From positions 49,401-113,400 of the forward strand of contig NZ_FUYC01000007.1 in NCBI RefSeq assembly GCF_900167125.1: a stretch of 64,000 nucleotides of DNA. The letters are read 5' to 3'. Each line of letters starts with the position of its first letter. Positions within the stretch are counted from its first letter, which is position 1. Below, piece by piece: positions 8,831 to 17,984 of the stretch. Origin of the DNA: Paucidesulfovibrio gracilis DSM 16080 (lineage in GTDB: Bacteria > Desulfobacterota > Desulfovibrionia > Desulfovibrionales > Desulfovibrionaceae). A model generated the notes under the pieces. The model searched no databases. It saw nothing but the letters and a program-made list of their open reading frames with translations, and had not been told where the DNA came from. The translations under genes were made by a program, and so were the position numbers.

Positions 8831-8848
8831 TCGTGAAATATTTCATCT
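8831..8848. promoter_or_regulatory. putative Rex (NADH/NAD+-sensing repressor) operator upstream of nuoA
   Basis: TCGTGAAATATTTCATCT contains the perfect 12-base palindrome TGAAATATTTCA. It matches 14 of 18 positions of the Rex consensus as I recall it for Desulfovibrionales (TTGTGAAATATTTCACAA). On the minus strand a promoter-like pair overlaps it: TTGAAT at 8865-8860 and AATATT at 8842-8837, 17 bases apart. A repressor bound here would block that -10. It lies 112 bases upstream of nuoA. Regulation by Rex is inference. Confidence 0.5.
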
Positions 8849-8931
8849 AGTGTCGCGGCATTCAAGGCATGCCCTGGCTTACCTCGCGTACGCCCTCCCC
8901 CTCGATTTTACATCCGAAAAAGAGACAAAAC

Positions 8932-10251
8932 TCATTCACCGGACGTTGAGCACCACTTTCGGCCGGACCGCTTTGCGGCATACATGGCCGTATCCGCCAG
9001 ATGCAGCAATTCCCCAGCAGTTGTCGCATCATGCGGAAACATGCTGATACCAAGCGTGGCGCCCACAAAATGCTTTTCCCCGGCAACGTCAAACGGCTCC
9101 TCCAGGGAAGACAACAGCTCCTGAGCAACATGCTCCGCGTTTTCCAATGAATCCACAGCAGAAAGCAGGACGCCGAATTCGTCGCCGCCGATCCGGGCCA
9201 GGGTGTCGGCCGAGCGTACACGCTGCCCGAAACGATGCGCCACGGAGCGCAAGACCTCATCCCCGACCTGGTGACCAAAGCCATCGTTGATCTTTTTGAA
9301 ATTGTTCAGATCAATGAAAAAAATCGCCATTTTGTTGCCGTAGCGCTCAGCGCTCTGCAAAAAATGCTCAAGACGATCAAAGAACAATGTCCTGTTCGGA
9401 ACCCCGGTCAGCTCATCAAAATTCGCCCGTCGGTGCAGGTTCAGCTCACAGGTTTTGCGGGCCGTGACGTCTTCCACCACTCCCTCAATCACCTTCTCTT
9501 CACCGCCCCGAACCAACCGGGAGCTTTCCGAAAGCCAAACGATCTGCCCATCGGCGCGCCGCACCTGGTATTCCCAATTGGAAACATACCCCTCTTCATC
9601 CAACGTTTCCAAATAGAGGCGATATTGTTCGGCATCCAAAACCATCGACTGGATCAAGCCCGGCACCTCCACCATGTCGTCCGGACATTCATATCCCAGG
9701 ACGCGGGCCAAGGCAGGATTGGCTTCAATCAACGTCCCGTCCAGTCGCATTTGAAAAATCCCTTCAACGGCTTTGACAAAAAAGCTACGATACCGCTCCT
9801 CGGCGCGGCCCAGGGCTTCCGCAGCCCGTTTGCGCCGTACGATTTCATGTTCCAGACGAGTCTTTTGCCGGTGCAAATCCAAAAAAACCTTCACCTTGCT
9901 GCGCAGCATGTACGGATCCACGGGACGCAACAGATAGTCCACGGCACCGGCCTCGTATCCGAGTTTCACCGATGCCTCGTCCTGAAAAATGGAGGTGATA
10001 AAGATAACAGGGACATGCCGACCGCGATCCATTTCCTTGATGGTTCGGCACGTATCGTACCCATCCATTCCCGGCATTTGGATATCCAGCAAAATCAGCG
10101 CGAAGTCATGTTCACGCACCAATTCCACGGCCTCATGTCCATTTTCCGCCATGCGAACCACACAGTCGTGCTTTTTGAGCAACTGTTCCAAAAGCACCAG
10201 GTTCATGGGCGTATCGTCCACAATGAGAATTTCCAACGGATTCACGACCAA
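8932..10251 (-). CDS. response regulator with PAS and GGDEF domains (diguanylate cyclase)
   Basis: A 439-residue cytoplasmic signalling protein. An N-terminal receiver domain has the acidic pair VDD (11-13) and phospho-acceptor D56 in LILLDIQMPGMDG. A PAS domain follows (about 148-270, ending in EGVVEDVTARK), then a GGDEF domain with intact RIGGDEF. The upstream RSAD, five residues before GGDEF, fits the c-di-GMP inhibitory I-site (RxxD). It should make c-di-GMP under control of phosphorylation and a PAS signal. No partner kinase is adjacent. Its start lies five bases after the upstream ComB-like gene, so the two are probably cotranscribed. Confidence 0.88.
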   Translation of the reverse strand: MVVNPLEILIVDDTPMNLVLLEQLLKKHDCVVRMAENGHEAVELVREHDFALILLDIQMPGMDGYDTCRTIKEMDRGRHVPVIFITSIFQDEASVKLGYEAGAVDYLLRPVDPYMLRSKVKVFLDLHRQKTRLEHEIVRRKRAAEALGRAEERYRSFFVKAVEGIFQMRLDGTLIEANPALARVLGYECPDDMVEVPGLIQSMVLDAEQYRLYLETLDEEGYVSNWEYQVRRADGQIVWLSESSRLVRGGEEKVIEGVVEDVTARKTCELNLHRRANFDELTGVPNRTLFFDRLEHFLQSAERYGNKMAIFFIDLNNFKKINDGFGHQVGDEVLRSVAHRFGQRVRSADTLARIGGDEFGVLLSAVDSLENAEHVAQELLSSLEEPFDVAGEKHFVGATLGISMFPHDATTAGELLHLADTAMYAAKRSGRKWCSTSGE

Positions 10252-10256
10252 CTCTC

Positions 10257-10961
10257 CTATGAGGTTGCCGTGGAAGCGGCGATCGGAACCAGCGCGGGCA
10301 ACCCGAAATCCGATGTCACGACTTCCAGCGCCGTTTCCTGACTGTCCAACATCATGCAGGCGTCAAAATCTTCAGACGGCGCATCCGTCCGGGCGGGATC
10401 GTCGAACATGGCCGCCGCTGGTCGGTTGCGCAGGTGACCGTAAAGCACCTGATGATTATTCGGATAATCTTCCACCGCGTTTTTCAAAAACATGGCACAC
10501 ATGGAATTTTCCAGGCTGCGCTGTCCATCGGCTCCGGCGGGAGCCACCAAAGCGACCTCGTCGGCATTGGAGGATTCCAACGCCTGCGCCACGGCGGTAA
10601 TATTGCCGAAAAAGAAAGGGAAAATTCGATTATGGTCCCGCAATCGAACAATAGCGGGTACGGCACCGGAGGACACGAGCACCACGGTTCGGTCCCGGAG
10701 GTCCGCCTCGCGGCACAGGGTGGGAGAACACGGCAGGTCAAACCCTTGCGGCGTGATGCCGTCCCATTCCCCGGCGAGCAACCAGTCCGGATGCCGTGCA
10801 TGCACCTCGGCCGCCTCCTCTGGGTCGCTTGCCAGCAAGACCTTGGCACCGGACTGGATCACCGCGTACGCAGTCGCCCATGCACGGAAAACATTCGCCA
10901 CAGCCACCACGCCCACGGAGTCAGGTACGGCATCCAGGTTCTCAAAAATGGTCAAACGCAT
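10257..10961 (-). CDS. divergent 2-phosphosulfolactate phosphatase (ComB)-like protein
   Basis: A 234-residue protein that resembles the ComB family: an ordered series of ..[15 protein letters not shown].., [20 protein letters not shown], a VSSGAVPAI segment and a [19 protein letters not shown] segment. These parallel ComB's DVLRATTTI, GFD-GNSP, TTNGT and SLED blocks, but several residues differ (NVFRAW for DVLRAT, PCSP for GNSP, SSGA for TNGT), so catalysis is uncertain. I start at ATG 10961 because GGAGG lies five bases upstream; a GTG at 10994 has no such site. It precedes the diguanylate cyclase by five bases. Confidence 0.6.
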   Translation of the reverse strand: MRLTIFENLDAVPDSVGVVAVANVFRAWATAYAVIQSGAKVLLASDPEEAAEVHARHPDWLLAGEWDGITPQGFDLPCSPTLCREADLRDRTVVLVSSGAVPAIVRLRDHNRIFPFFFGNITAVAQALESSNADEVALVAPAGADGQRSLENSMCAMFLKNAVEDYPNNHQVLYGHLRNRPAAAMFDDPARTDAPSEDFDACMMLDSQETALEVVTSDFGLPALVPIAASTATS

Positions 10962-11097
10962 GAGATCCTCCGGTTTGACCGGAAGATATTTCACATTTCC
11001 AGCACACAGTAAAGGGGGGACCGCTGTTCTTGATTATTGCACCCGCAGCCCGTATGGAGAAATCCCCACCACGCTGTATCCCCCCTGCGGAGGCACT

Positions 11098-12066
11098 ATG
11101 CATCGCAAAAAACGCGTCCTGGTTACGGGCGGAGCCGGGTTCCTCGGCTCCCACATCTGCGAGTCGCTCCTCACGAAAGGGCACGAGGTGCTCTGCGTGG
11201 ATAATTTTTTTACCGGCGGGAAGGAAAACATCCTCCATCTCCGGGACAATCCGCACTTCGAACTGCTGCGGCACGACGTGACGTTCCCGCTCTATGTCGA
11301 GGTCGATGAGATATACAGCCTGGCATGCCCCGCATCTCCCATCCATTACCAGCAGGATCCGGTGCAAACCACCAAAACAGCGGTACACGGCTCCATCAAC
11401 ATGCTCGGGCTGGCAAAACGCATTAAGGCCAAAATTCTATTGGCCTCCACATCCGAGGTTTACGGCGACCCCGCCCGGCATCCCCAAACCGAGGACTACT
11501 GGGGCAATGTAAACCCCATTGGTCCCCGCGCCTGCTACGATGAGGGCAAACGATGCGCCGAAACCCTGTTTTTCGACTATCGCCGCCAACACGGATTGAA
11601 CATCCGCGTGGCCCGAATATTCAACACCTATGGCCCGCGCATGGCCGTGGACGACGGCCGCGTGGTCTCCAACTTCATCATGCAGGCGCTGCGGGGCCAG
11701 CCCATCACCATTTACGGAGACGGCAGTCAAACCCGGTCCTTTTGCTATGTGGAAGACATGGTGGAAGGATTGCAATGTTTTATGAATTTGAAAAGCGACA
11801 ACCCCGGTCCGATGAACCTGGGTAACCCCGTGGAATCGACAATACGGGAAATCGCGGAAACCGTGTTGCGGCTGACGGGATCCGGGTCGCATATTGAACA
11901 CCGGCCGCTGCCGGAGAACGACCCTGTCCAGCGCTGCCCCGACATCGGCCGGGCCAGACAACACCTGGGCTGGGAACCGCGTGTGACCCTGGAAGAAGGA
12001 TTGTCGCGTACTATCGAATATTTCCGCACGGTACTCAACAAAGAGCGCGCCCGCCCCCCCTTTTGA
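11098..12066 (+). CDS. NAD-dependent epimerase/dehydratase, probably UDP-glucuronate decarboxylase
   Basis: A 322-residue short-chain dehydrogenase-type enzyme. The Rossmann motif [15 protein letters not shown] is at about 8-22, the catalytic Tyr-Lys pair appears as [10 protein letters not shown] (YxxxK), and [13 protein letters not shown] near residue 220 is typical of UDP-xylose synthases. It would convert UDP-glucuronate to UDP-xylose for surface polysaccharide; dTDP-glucose dehydratase-like activity is the main alternative. ATG 11098 follows GGAGG at 11089-11093. The frame is open far upstream, but that part is antisense to the ComB-like gene. The gene converges on a glycosyltransferase. 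Confidence 0.85.
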   Translation: MHRKKRVLVTGGAGFLGSHICESLLTKGHEVLCVDNFFTGGKENILHLRDNPHFELLRHDVTFPLYVEVDEIYSLACPASPIHYQQDPVQTTKTAVHGSINMLGLAKRIKAKILLASTSEVYGDPARHPQTEDYWGNVNPIGPRACYDEGKRCAETLFFDYRRQHGLNIRVARIFNTYGPRMAVDDGRVVSNFIMQALRGQPITIYGDGSQTRSFCYVEDMVEGLQCFMNLKSDNPGPMNLGNPVESTIREIAETVLRLTGSGSHIEHRPLPENDPVQRCPDIGRARQHLGWEPRVTLEEGLSRTIEYFRTVLNKERARPPF

Positions 12067-12103
12067 GGACACCTAACAGGCTGTTGAAAAACGCTCCGGC
12101 GCC

Positions 12104-13243
12104 TCAGGCCGGTTCAGTGCCTTCCCGTTCCCGCAACAGTTTTTCCACCAGATCAACCCAGGCATCCATGCCGCTGGCCGCCCAGTCCGGCCATTGGAAA
12201 GGCGGTGGAGCAGGAGCACTGATCACAGCTGCGATACGCAGGGCCATGGCTTTAGGATCCGATGGATCCTCCAAAAGATTCTCCGGCGGCAGAAATGCAC
12301 AACTGCCGTTGCTGGAACTGCTCACGGTTCGCACACCCATGGCCAAAGCCTCCATGACCGCATTGGAACACGCATCATAAAAAGTGGGCAGGACAAAGAC
12401 ATCCCCGGAGGCATAGAACGAACGCATATCCTCCACCCGACCCAGAAACCGAACCCGATCCGCCACCCCGAGCTTGCGGGCATAGGCCTGCCAGCGGCCT
12501 GCGCCGCGCCCTCCGGCCACATGCAGCACATACCGCTCCGGCAGCAGAGCCAAGGCCTGCAACAGCCCCCGCAACCCCTTGAGCATAAAATTCGTCCCGG
12601 CCGTCAACAGTACGACCTGGGCATCCTTGATCCCCGCAGCAGAACGAATTTCCGCCCGTTCCACCGGGTCTGCGGCATGGAACCGCCCCAAGTCCGGACG
12701 GTTGTAAATCACGGGCATAACTTCAGGACGTAAAAACGGATGCGCCTCCACCATCCATTGGCGGGTTCGCTCGGAGTTGGCCACGATCACCGGTGTGGTC
12801 CGGGCCTGGATCCGTTCAATCCACCAGCTGACCCAATTGGCCGGAGAAAGACGACGACGCAGCATCTTCAACGCACGACGCGGACCACGCGGCCAGGCCC
12901 GACGAGAAAGCCGCCAAAACACGGGCAAAGGGCCGCCCCCCTGTCGAAACACGTCCTGATAAAACGTTTTGCCAAGCCCCACGGACAGGTCATACCCGCC
13001 CTTTTTCCTGGCCCGTTCCGCAGCCAAGGCATACCAGAGCACCTTGAGCCACTTGAACGGCCCAAAACGCCCCACAACAACGGGATGTACGCCGGGCGGA
13101 GGTTCCACCTCGGCCCTCGCGCAGATGAAATCCACTTGATGTCCGGCTTCGGCCAATGCCTTGGCCAGCCGCCAACCAAACCCCTCGGCCCCGCCATAGC
13201 GGGAAAAACGCGGCATCATCACCGCAATACGCGCTGTGTTCAT
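12104..13243 (-). CDS. glycosyltransferase, GT-B fold (family 4-like)
   Basis: A 379-residue glycosyltransferase. The N-terminal domain starts IAVMMPRFSRYGGAEGFGWRLA with the glycine-rich acceptor loop. The C-terminal domain has DRVRFLGRVEDMRSFYASGDVFVLPTFYDACSNAVMEALAMG, the family nucleotide-sugar site with the E(x7)E-type acidic region. The overall pattern also resembles lipopolysaccharide core transferases such as RfaG. ATG 13243 (MNTARIAVMM) was chosen because the preceding 41 in-frame codons do not resemble the family. It faces the epimerase gene and may use related nucleotide sugars; the acceptor is unknown. Confidence 0.85.
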   Translation of the reverse strand: MNTARIAVMMPRFSRYGGAEGFGWRLAKALAEAGHQVDFICARAEVEPPPGVHPVVVGRFGPFKWLKVLWYALAAERARKKGGYDLSVGLGKTFYQDVFRQGGGPLPVFWRLSRRAWPRGPRRALKMLRRRLSPANWVSWWIERIQARTTPVIVANSERTRQWMVEAHPFLRPEVMPVIYNRPDLGRFHAADPVERAEIRSAAGIKDAQVVLLTAGTNFMLKGLRGLLQALALLPERYVLHVAGGRGAGRWQAYARKLGVADRVRFLGRVEDMRSFYASGDVFVLPTFYDACSNAVMEALAMGVRTVSSSSNGSCAFLPPENLLEDPSDPKAMALRIAAVISAPAPPPFQWPDWAASGMDAWVDLVEKLLREREGTEPA

Positions 13244-13364
13244 GTCCCGGCCACTTTGACAGCCCCCCGAGGGGAAGGCAAGACCGGGCTTGCCAGAAGC
13301 TCCCCCCGAACGGTAGGGTTTCATGGAACTTTTCTCCAAGCATCCATACCAAGGAATATGTACC

Positions 13365-14006
13365 ATGCAAGATATTACGAAATTTCTTACAGGATTCCGG
13401 AAGTTTCAGCAGCACTGCCTGACCAATGAAGGGGAATTGCTTGAACAACTCCGCCAGGGACAGGCACCCAAGGTGCTCATGATCGCCTGCTGCGATTCGC
13501 GGGTCGACCCAGCGGTTCTCATGGATTCGGACTTGGGAGAACTGTTTACCTTGCGCAATATCGCCAGCATCGTCCCCCCCTATGAACGTGGCGGCGGTTT
13601 CCACGGCGTCAGCTCGGCCATCGAATACGCGGTCCGCCATCTCCAGGTGGAACACATCGTGGTGCTCGGCCACCGCCAGTGCGGCGGTGTCCATGCCTTA
13701 CTCAACGGCTGCGGTCCGGACGACGACTTTATCGACGAATGGGTGAACATCCTGGAACCAGCCCGGCAATTGGCCATGGAAAAATATGCCGATGCAAACC
13801 CGGCCGAACGGGAACGGGCCTGTGAACAAGCTTCGGTATTGGTTTCCTTGCGCAACCTGCTGACGTTTCCATGGATCAAAGAGCGCTTTGAAAATGAAAC
13901 GCTGATCCTGCACGGCTGGTATTTTGATTTGGAAACCGGAGAACTCCTCAGCTATCATCCCGACACCAAGCAATTCGAAACCTTGGTGGCTATTGATCAC
14001 GACTGA
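13365..14006 (+). CDS. beta-class carbonic anhydrase
   Basis: A 213-residue cytoplasmic zinc enzyme that interconverts CO2 and bicarbonate. The zinc ligands are visible in MIACCDSRVDP (Cys and the Asp-Arg dyad) and VLGHRQCGGVHAL (His and Cys). Length fits the plant/bacterial beta class. ATG 13365 has AAGGA at 13351-13355; an upstream in-frame ATG at 13323 lacks a convincing ribosome site. It is divergent from the glycosyltransferase and 10 bases before the DUF1848 gene. Confidence 0.94.
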   Translation: MQDITKFLTGFRKFQQHCLTNEGELLEQLRQGQAPKVLMIACCDSRVDPAVLMDSDLGELFTLRNIASIVPPYERGGGFHGVSSAIEYAVRHLQVEHIVVLGHRQCGGVHALLNGCGPDDDFIDEWVNILEPARQLAMEKYADANPAERERACEQASVLVSLRNLLTFPWIKERFENETLILHGWYFDLETGELLSYHPDTKQFETLVAIDHD

Positions 14007-14016
14007 CGGTAGCGGC

Positions 14017-14943
14017 ATGATTCTATCCGCCAGTCGCCGTACCGATCTGCCCGCTCTGTATACCCCGTGGTTTTTGGAACGGGTGCGGCAGGGCTGGTGC
14101 GCGGTCCCCAACCCGTTCAACCCCCGGCAGGTAAAACGCGTTTCCCTACGCCCCGACGACGTGGACGCTCTGGTGTTCTGGACGCGCTGGCCCGCCCCCC
14201 TGCTGTCAAGGTTGGATGAACTGGAGTCACTGGGCCTGAACCGTTTCCTGTTTCTGGTCACACTGCTGGGATATGGCCGTGATCTGGAACCCAGGCAACC
14301 GCGACTCGCTTCACGCATCCGGGCGTTTCAGTCCCTGTCCCGACGCATTGGACCGCAACGGGTAGTATGGCGCTACGATCCCATTCTTCTGAGCCGGGCC
14401 ACGCCTCCTGAGTGGCATGTTTCCATGTTTACGGAATTGGCCCGCGCATTACGCGGTTCCACGGAACGTTGCGTGGTCAGTTTTCTGGAGGAATACACAA
14501 AAATCAAAACACGCATGCGCTCCCTGGTTTCCCAGGGGTACGCCCCCGATCCACCGGACCTCATACGACAGAACCGACTTCTGCAAAGGCTGGCCCGCAT
14601 TGCCCGAAACAACGGGATTCAACTCCAAACCTGCGCACAGAACATCACCGCATCGGACCCGGCCGTTACACCCGGCGCCTGTGTGGACGGAGAACTTTTA
14701 ACGCGTCTTTTTGATCTCCCCGCCATGCCCCCACGCGATCCGAACCAACGACGACACTGCCAGTGCGCCCGGTCGCAGGACATCGGCATGTATGACTCCT
14801 GCACTTTTGGTTGCGCTTATTGTTATGCAACCCGATCCTTTACCCGGTCCCGCCTCAACCGAAACGAACATGACCCGCATTCCCCCTCTCTCCTGGGACA
14901 CCACATCCCTCCGCCTGGGCAGGCCACGCTCCCCGGCTGCTGA
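14017..14943 (+). CDS. DUF1848 family protein with a C-terminal cysteine cluster
   Basis: A 308-residue conserved protein. The N-terminus MILSASRRTDLPALYTPWF, the block NPFNPRQVKRVSLRPDDVD and FWTRWPAP are the DUF1848 hallmarks. The C-terminal region has CQCARSQDIGMYDSCTFGCAYCYAT, a group of cysteines ending in CxYCYA that recalls iron-sulfur binding in radical SAM relatives. The biochemical role is not established. It starts 10 bases after the carbonic anhydrase gene, so the two are probably cotranscribed. Confidence 0.8.
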   Translation: MILSASRRTDLPALYTPWFLERVRQGWCAVPNPFNPRQVKRVSLRPDDVDALVFWTRWPAPLLSRLDELESLGLNRFLFLVTLLGYGRDLEPRQPRLASRIRAFQSLSRRIGPQRVVWRYDPILLSRATPPEWHVSMFTELARALRGSTERCVVSFLEEYTKIKTRMRSLVSQGYAPDPPDLIRQNRLLQRLARIARNNGIQLQTCAQNITASDPAVTPGACVDGELLTRLFDLPAMPPRDPNQRRHCQCARSQDIGMYDSCTFGCAYCYATRSFTRSRLNRNEHDPHSPSLLGHHIPPPGQATLPGC

Positions 14944-14998
14944 CGCCAAGGGAGAAAACGCGCTTGCCCGCGCAATCCCGCCGGGATATGCTCATTGC

Positions 14999-15634
14999 AT
15001 GTTTTTCGACACACCGGCCTTTGATCTATGGCTTTTTGAACTGATCAACCAGCACTGGCATGTGTTCTGGCTGAACGGCATTATGCGTCTTCTTTCCTCT
15101 AAGACACTGCTTTTCCTGCTGTTCGTACCCGCGGCCTTGCTCACGGCCCGACGCTTGGGCCGCCGACAACTGATTCTGTTCGTGGTTCTGCTGGCCGCCA
15201 TGGGTCTCACGGACCTGACCACCTCCATGGTCAAGGATTCCATCCAGCGGGTACGGCCGCTGAACAGTCTGCCCAACACTCATTTTGTGGAGGACGGACA
15301 ATGGCAACAGCGCCCGGCTGATTTCGTTTCCACAAAAACTTCCGGCTCATCCTATCCCTCGGCGCACGCGTCCAACAGCATGTGCCTGGCTACATTGGCC
15401 TTGTTGTTTTGGGGAACGCGCATGCGTCAGGGGCTGCGAACCGCGGTTGCGGCACTGCCGTTTTTAGTGGGGTATTCCCGGCTTTATTTGGGGAAGCACT
15501 TCCCCAGCGATATCCTGGCCGGATGGCTATACGGAATGGTCCTGGCCATACTGGTCTGGCTGATCTGGAAATATTTGCTGGAACAAAAAATCACCGGCGG
15601 GAACGGAATGGCTCAGGAACCTTCCCAGCATTAA
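14999..15634 (+). CDS. PAP2-family membrane phosphatase
   Basis: A 211-residue integral membrane protein of the phosphatidic acid phosphatase 2 superfamily. The three active-site motifs are present: KDSIQRVRP (KxxxxxxRP), SSYPSAHAS (PSxH) and YSRLYLGKHFPSDILAG (SRxxxxxHxxxD). It likely dephosphorylates a lipid such as undecaprenyl pyrophosphate or a phosphatidyl substrate at the membrane. ATG 14999 opens the conserved part (MFFDTPAFDLWLF); its ribosome site is weak, so the start is less certain than the identity. Confidence 0.86.
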   Translation: MFFDTPAFDLWLFELINQHWHVFWLNGIMRLLSSKTLLFLLFVPAALLTARRLGRRQLILFVVLLAAMGLTDLTTSMVKDSIQRVRPLNSLPNTHFVEDGQWQQRPADFVSTKTSGSSYPSAHASNSMCLATLALLFWGTRMRQGLRTAVAALPFLVGYSRLYLGKHFPSDILAGWLYGMVLAILVWLIWKYLLEQKITGGNGMAQEPSQH

Positions 15635-15673
15635 AGAACGCGGGAAAAGAAACCAGGGAACGGGAATATCATA

Positions 15674-16429
15674 TCAACGTTCCCCGGGGACGCTTCCAGC
15701 CTGGGCCTTATATTTTCGGTATACCGAGATGCCGAGCCAGGCCGAGGCCGCCAAAAGCGCCACGCTCATCCCCACCGAAAGAACCAACCCCAGCCGGGAT
15801 TCCGCATTCATGCCCCCGCCGAACAGAGCAAAGACCAAATTTTGAGGCAGGTACCCCAGGGTTGAACCGAGCACAAAGGGACGCAACGGAATACTGCTCA
15901 CTCCGGCGGCCAGATTGGTGAGCAGGTTGCTTCCCACGGGGATAAGACGGATGGTCAAGGCCGTGCGGAACGGACTGGAGCGCAAAAACGCATCGGCCCG
16001 GGCCAAACGTTTGCCCAACAGCCGGGTCACGGATCGCCGCCCCAACAATCGGGCATATCCTGCACACAAAAGGCATCCCAGACCGCAGGCCACGGTTCCG
16101 AGGAGCGTGCCGAACAACGCGCCAAACCCCACCCCACCGAGAAAACAAACCAGTTGCCGGGGCAGTCCCACGGCGGTGCAGGCCATGCCTACCCCTACGT
16201 AGATCAGCACGGAGAGCGGACCGTTGCCCAACACATGCTCATTAAACCAGTCCGCGTCGCGGAGCATGTCATCCAAACCGGCGCAACGTGTGCCCCATAC
16301 CAACAGTCCCAAGCCCGCAAGCATGACAACACCCTTGAGCGCTGCCTTCAACCCGCTATGCTTCTCTGATTCGGGCATCACCTGTCCGTGGGCCACAGCT
16401 CTGTCCGGCCGGGCATGTACTTCCGTCAT
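15674..16429 (-). CDS. TVP38/TMEM64 family (DedA-like) membrane protein
   Basis: A 251-residue membrane protein. The SNARE-associated/VTT domain is seen in VGMACTAVGLPRQLVCFLGGVGFGALFGTLLGTVACGLGC and in FRTALTIRLIPVGSNLLTNLAAGVSSIPLRPFVLGSTLGYLP, with the F-G-G..G..G and R..P..P/G..N patterns of the family. These proteins are thought to act in phospholipid or polyprenyl-phosphate transbilayer movement. ATG 16429 overlaps the LAB_N gene stop as ATGA, so it is the third gene of a GT2-LAB_N-TVP38 operon. Confidence 0.87.
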   Translation of the reverse strand: MTEVHARPDRAVAHGQVMPESEKHSGLKAALKGVVMLAGLGLLVWGTRCAGLDDMLRDADWFNEHVLGNGPLSVLIYVGVGMACTAVGLPRQLVCFLGGVGFGALFGTLLGTVACGLGCLLCAGYARLLGRRSVTRLLGKRLARADAFLRSSPFRTALTIRLIPVGSNLLTNLAAGVSSIPLRPFVLGSTLGYLPQNLVFALFGGGMNAESRLGLVLSVGMSVALLAASAWLGISVYRKYKAQAGSVPGER

Positions 16430-16725
16430 TTCTGCTTCCCGTGATTCTGTTTGGAAATTTCCGCCCGAACGCATCGCAGCCACCGCCACCCCAAGATCAA
16501 GGCCGTACCCTGCCCCAAAAGCAATACCGCGTCGCGTTGCAGCAAGCCGTAAATCATGCCGGCACCGCCGCCCAGCAGAAAGAACAAGGGAGCAATGCCA
16601 GCGGCCGCCGCCTCGCACCGATCATATCGTAAGCGGCACCAGAGCAAAATCAAGGCCCATACGCCCTGCCCCGCGCAGGCACAGGCCATCAGCCACCACC
16701 AGCGGGGCGGCGTCAGCCCGGTCAT
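16426..16725 (-). CDS. LAB_N (lipid-A-disaccharide synthase N-terminal domain)-like membrane protein
   Basis: A 99-residue membrane protein with three hydrophobic helices. The pattern ACAGQGVWALILLWCRLRYDR, a central PLFFLLGGGAGMIYGLLQRDAVLLLGQGTA and a basic end resemble LAB_N domains, which occur alone next to GT2 glycosyltransferases of the ArnC type. It lies 11 bases after the GT2 gene and overlaps the TVP38 gene. A role in polyprenyl-linked glycan or lipid A modification is likely but inferred. Confidence 0.72.
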   Translation of the reverse strand: MTGLTPPRWWWLMACACAGQGVWALILLWCRLRYDRCEAAAAGIAPLFFLLGGGAGMIYGLLQRDAVLLLGQGTALILGWRWLRCVRAEISKQNHGKQK

Positions 16726-16736
16726 GGCTTCCAGGC

Positions 16737-17462
16737 TCAGAGATTATGCTCCTTGAGATCGTACTTCACCGTCCGGGTGAGCAGCCAGCGCACCCCGATG
16801 AGATCAAACACCCCGGCCACGGCCCTATCCCATGTGCCGTACTTGGAGTTGCCCTGACCACGAGGACGGTGGTTGACCTTGACCTCGGCGATGCGCGCGC
16901 CCTGCGCCTGAAGCAACGGCGGCAGATAGCGGTGCATGTTCACAAAGCGAGGCAGGCGCAAGAGCAGGGAACGGCGCATAACCTTAAGAGAACACCCCGT
17001 GTCGTGTACCGTGTCGCGGGTGATGCTCCGGCGGATGGCGTTGGCTGCCCGGGATGCCCAGCGTTTGGCCAGGGTATCTTTGCGCCGCGCGCGCCAGCCA
17101 ATGACCAGATCATACCCCTGTGCGAACTTCTGCAACATGGCTGGTATGTCTCTGGGATCATTCTGCAGGTCCGCGTCCATGGTCACCACGATGTCGTGGC
17201 GGGCCGCATCGAACCCCGCGCAAAACGCGGCGGACTGCCCCCTGTTCTCGGCAAAGGAAAGATAGCGCAGTTCGCCATGACGTTCAGCCAGGTCATGGAT
17301 GACGCGCATGCTGGCGTCACTGCTGCCGTCATCCACGAACACTGCCTCCCATTCCAGATCCAACGGATGCAGCACCGCGTGAATCTCGGCAAACAGATGT
17401 TCGAGGTTCCCCTCTTCATTATAAATGGGTACCACAACGGAAATGGCTTGCGTTTCGGACAT
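16737..17462 (-). CDS. family 2 glycosyltransferase (dolichol-phosphate mannosyltransferase/ArnC-like)
   Basis: A 241-residue GT-A enzyme. SVVVPIYNEEGNLEHLFAEI, EAVFVDDGSSD and VTMDADLQNDPRDI give the nucleotide-sugar and metal-binding DxD motifs; RHRxRGxGxSKY-type motif appears as NHRPRGQGNSKYG. It lacks the two C-terminal membrane helices of ArnC itself, so it is a soluble or peripheral polyprenyl-phosphate glycosyltransferase. I start at ATG 17462 (MSETQAIS); upstream in-frame sequence is not family-like. First gene of the GT2-LAB_N-TVP38 set. Confidence 0.88.
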   Translation of the reverse strand: MSETQAISVVVPIYNEEGNLEHLFAEIHAVLHPLDLEWEAVFVDDGSSDASMRVIHDLAERHGELRYLSFAENRGQSAAFCAGFDAARHDIVVTMDADLQNDPRDIPAMLQKFAQGYDLVIGWRARRKDTLAKRWASRAANAIRRSITRDTVHDTGCSLKVMRRSLLLRLPRFVNMHRYLPPLLQAQGARIAEVKVNHRPRGQGNSKYGTWDRAVAGVFDLIGVRWLLTRTVKYDLKEHNL

Positions 17463-17633
17463 GCCGTGGGGATAAGGAAAAACCGGGCGGAAGTAAATAG
17501 AGTCCTTTTGTCCGTCCACCCCACCGAGCCATGAAAATCGGCATTCCCCTAGAAGCCCTGGACGTACCCACGGCACAAAAACCAATTTTCTTTCAACAGG
17601 TTTGCGAAAAATACATCTTTTTTCATTTTGCGG

Positions 17634-17663
17634 TTGACATTGCCGTGGGCCAAGGCCTATATA
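17634..17663 (+). promoter_or_regulatory. promoter of the tandem initiator tRNA genes
   Basis: TTGACA at 17634-17639 is a perfect -35 box. TATATA at 17658-17663 follows after an 18-base spacer. Transcription would start near the first tRNA at 17678. A run of cytosines just after the -10 box gives the GC-rich discriminator typical of stable-RNA promoters. Confidence 0.75.
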
Positions 17664-17677
17664 CCCCCCTCACGTGA

Positions 17678-17754
<77 letters not shown>

Positions 17755-17822
17755 CGAAAACCACAGCGGTTTTCCCAAGCCGCTCACGTATCGTCGAAGT
17801 TGATTCGGCACCCATATCATGA

Positions 17823-17901
<79 letters not shown>

Positions 17902-17907
17902 GAAATC

Positions 17908-17941
17908 AAGGACTTACAGAGAAATCTGTAAGTCCTTTTTT
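17908..17941 (+). terminator. rho-independent terminator after tRNA-fMet 2
   Basis: A perfect 13-base stem (AAGGACTTACAGA with TCTGTAAGTCCTT) and a GAAA loop are followed by a T run to 17941. It lies inside the island, so the element supplies a terminator for the tRNA it interrupted. Confidence 0.92.
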
Positions 17942-17947
17942 CTGTTG

Positions 17948-17984
17948 CCATGTGTAAATAATGTGTGTTTTTTTTGCCAAAACC
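17948..17984 (+). repeat. inner-end repeat, left copy (possible integrase arm site)
   Basis: This stretch starts CCATGTGTAAATAATGTGTG and ends TTTTGCCAAAACC. It matches 20119-20153 closely and contains two ATGTGT units 12 bases apart. It sits 46 bases inside the left att copy. Arrangement near both ends of an island suggests recombinase binding sites or remnants of them. Confidence 0.5.
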
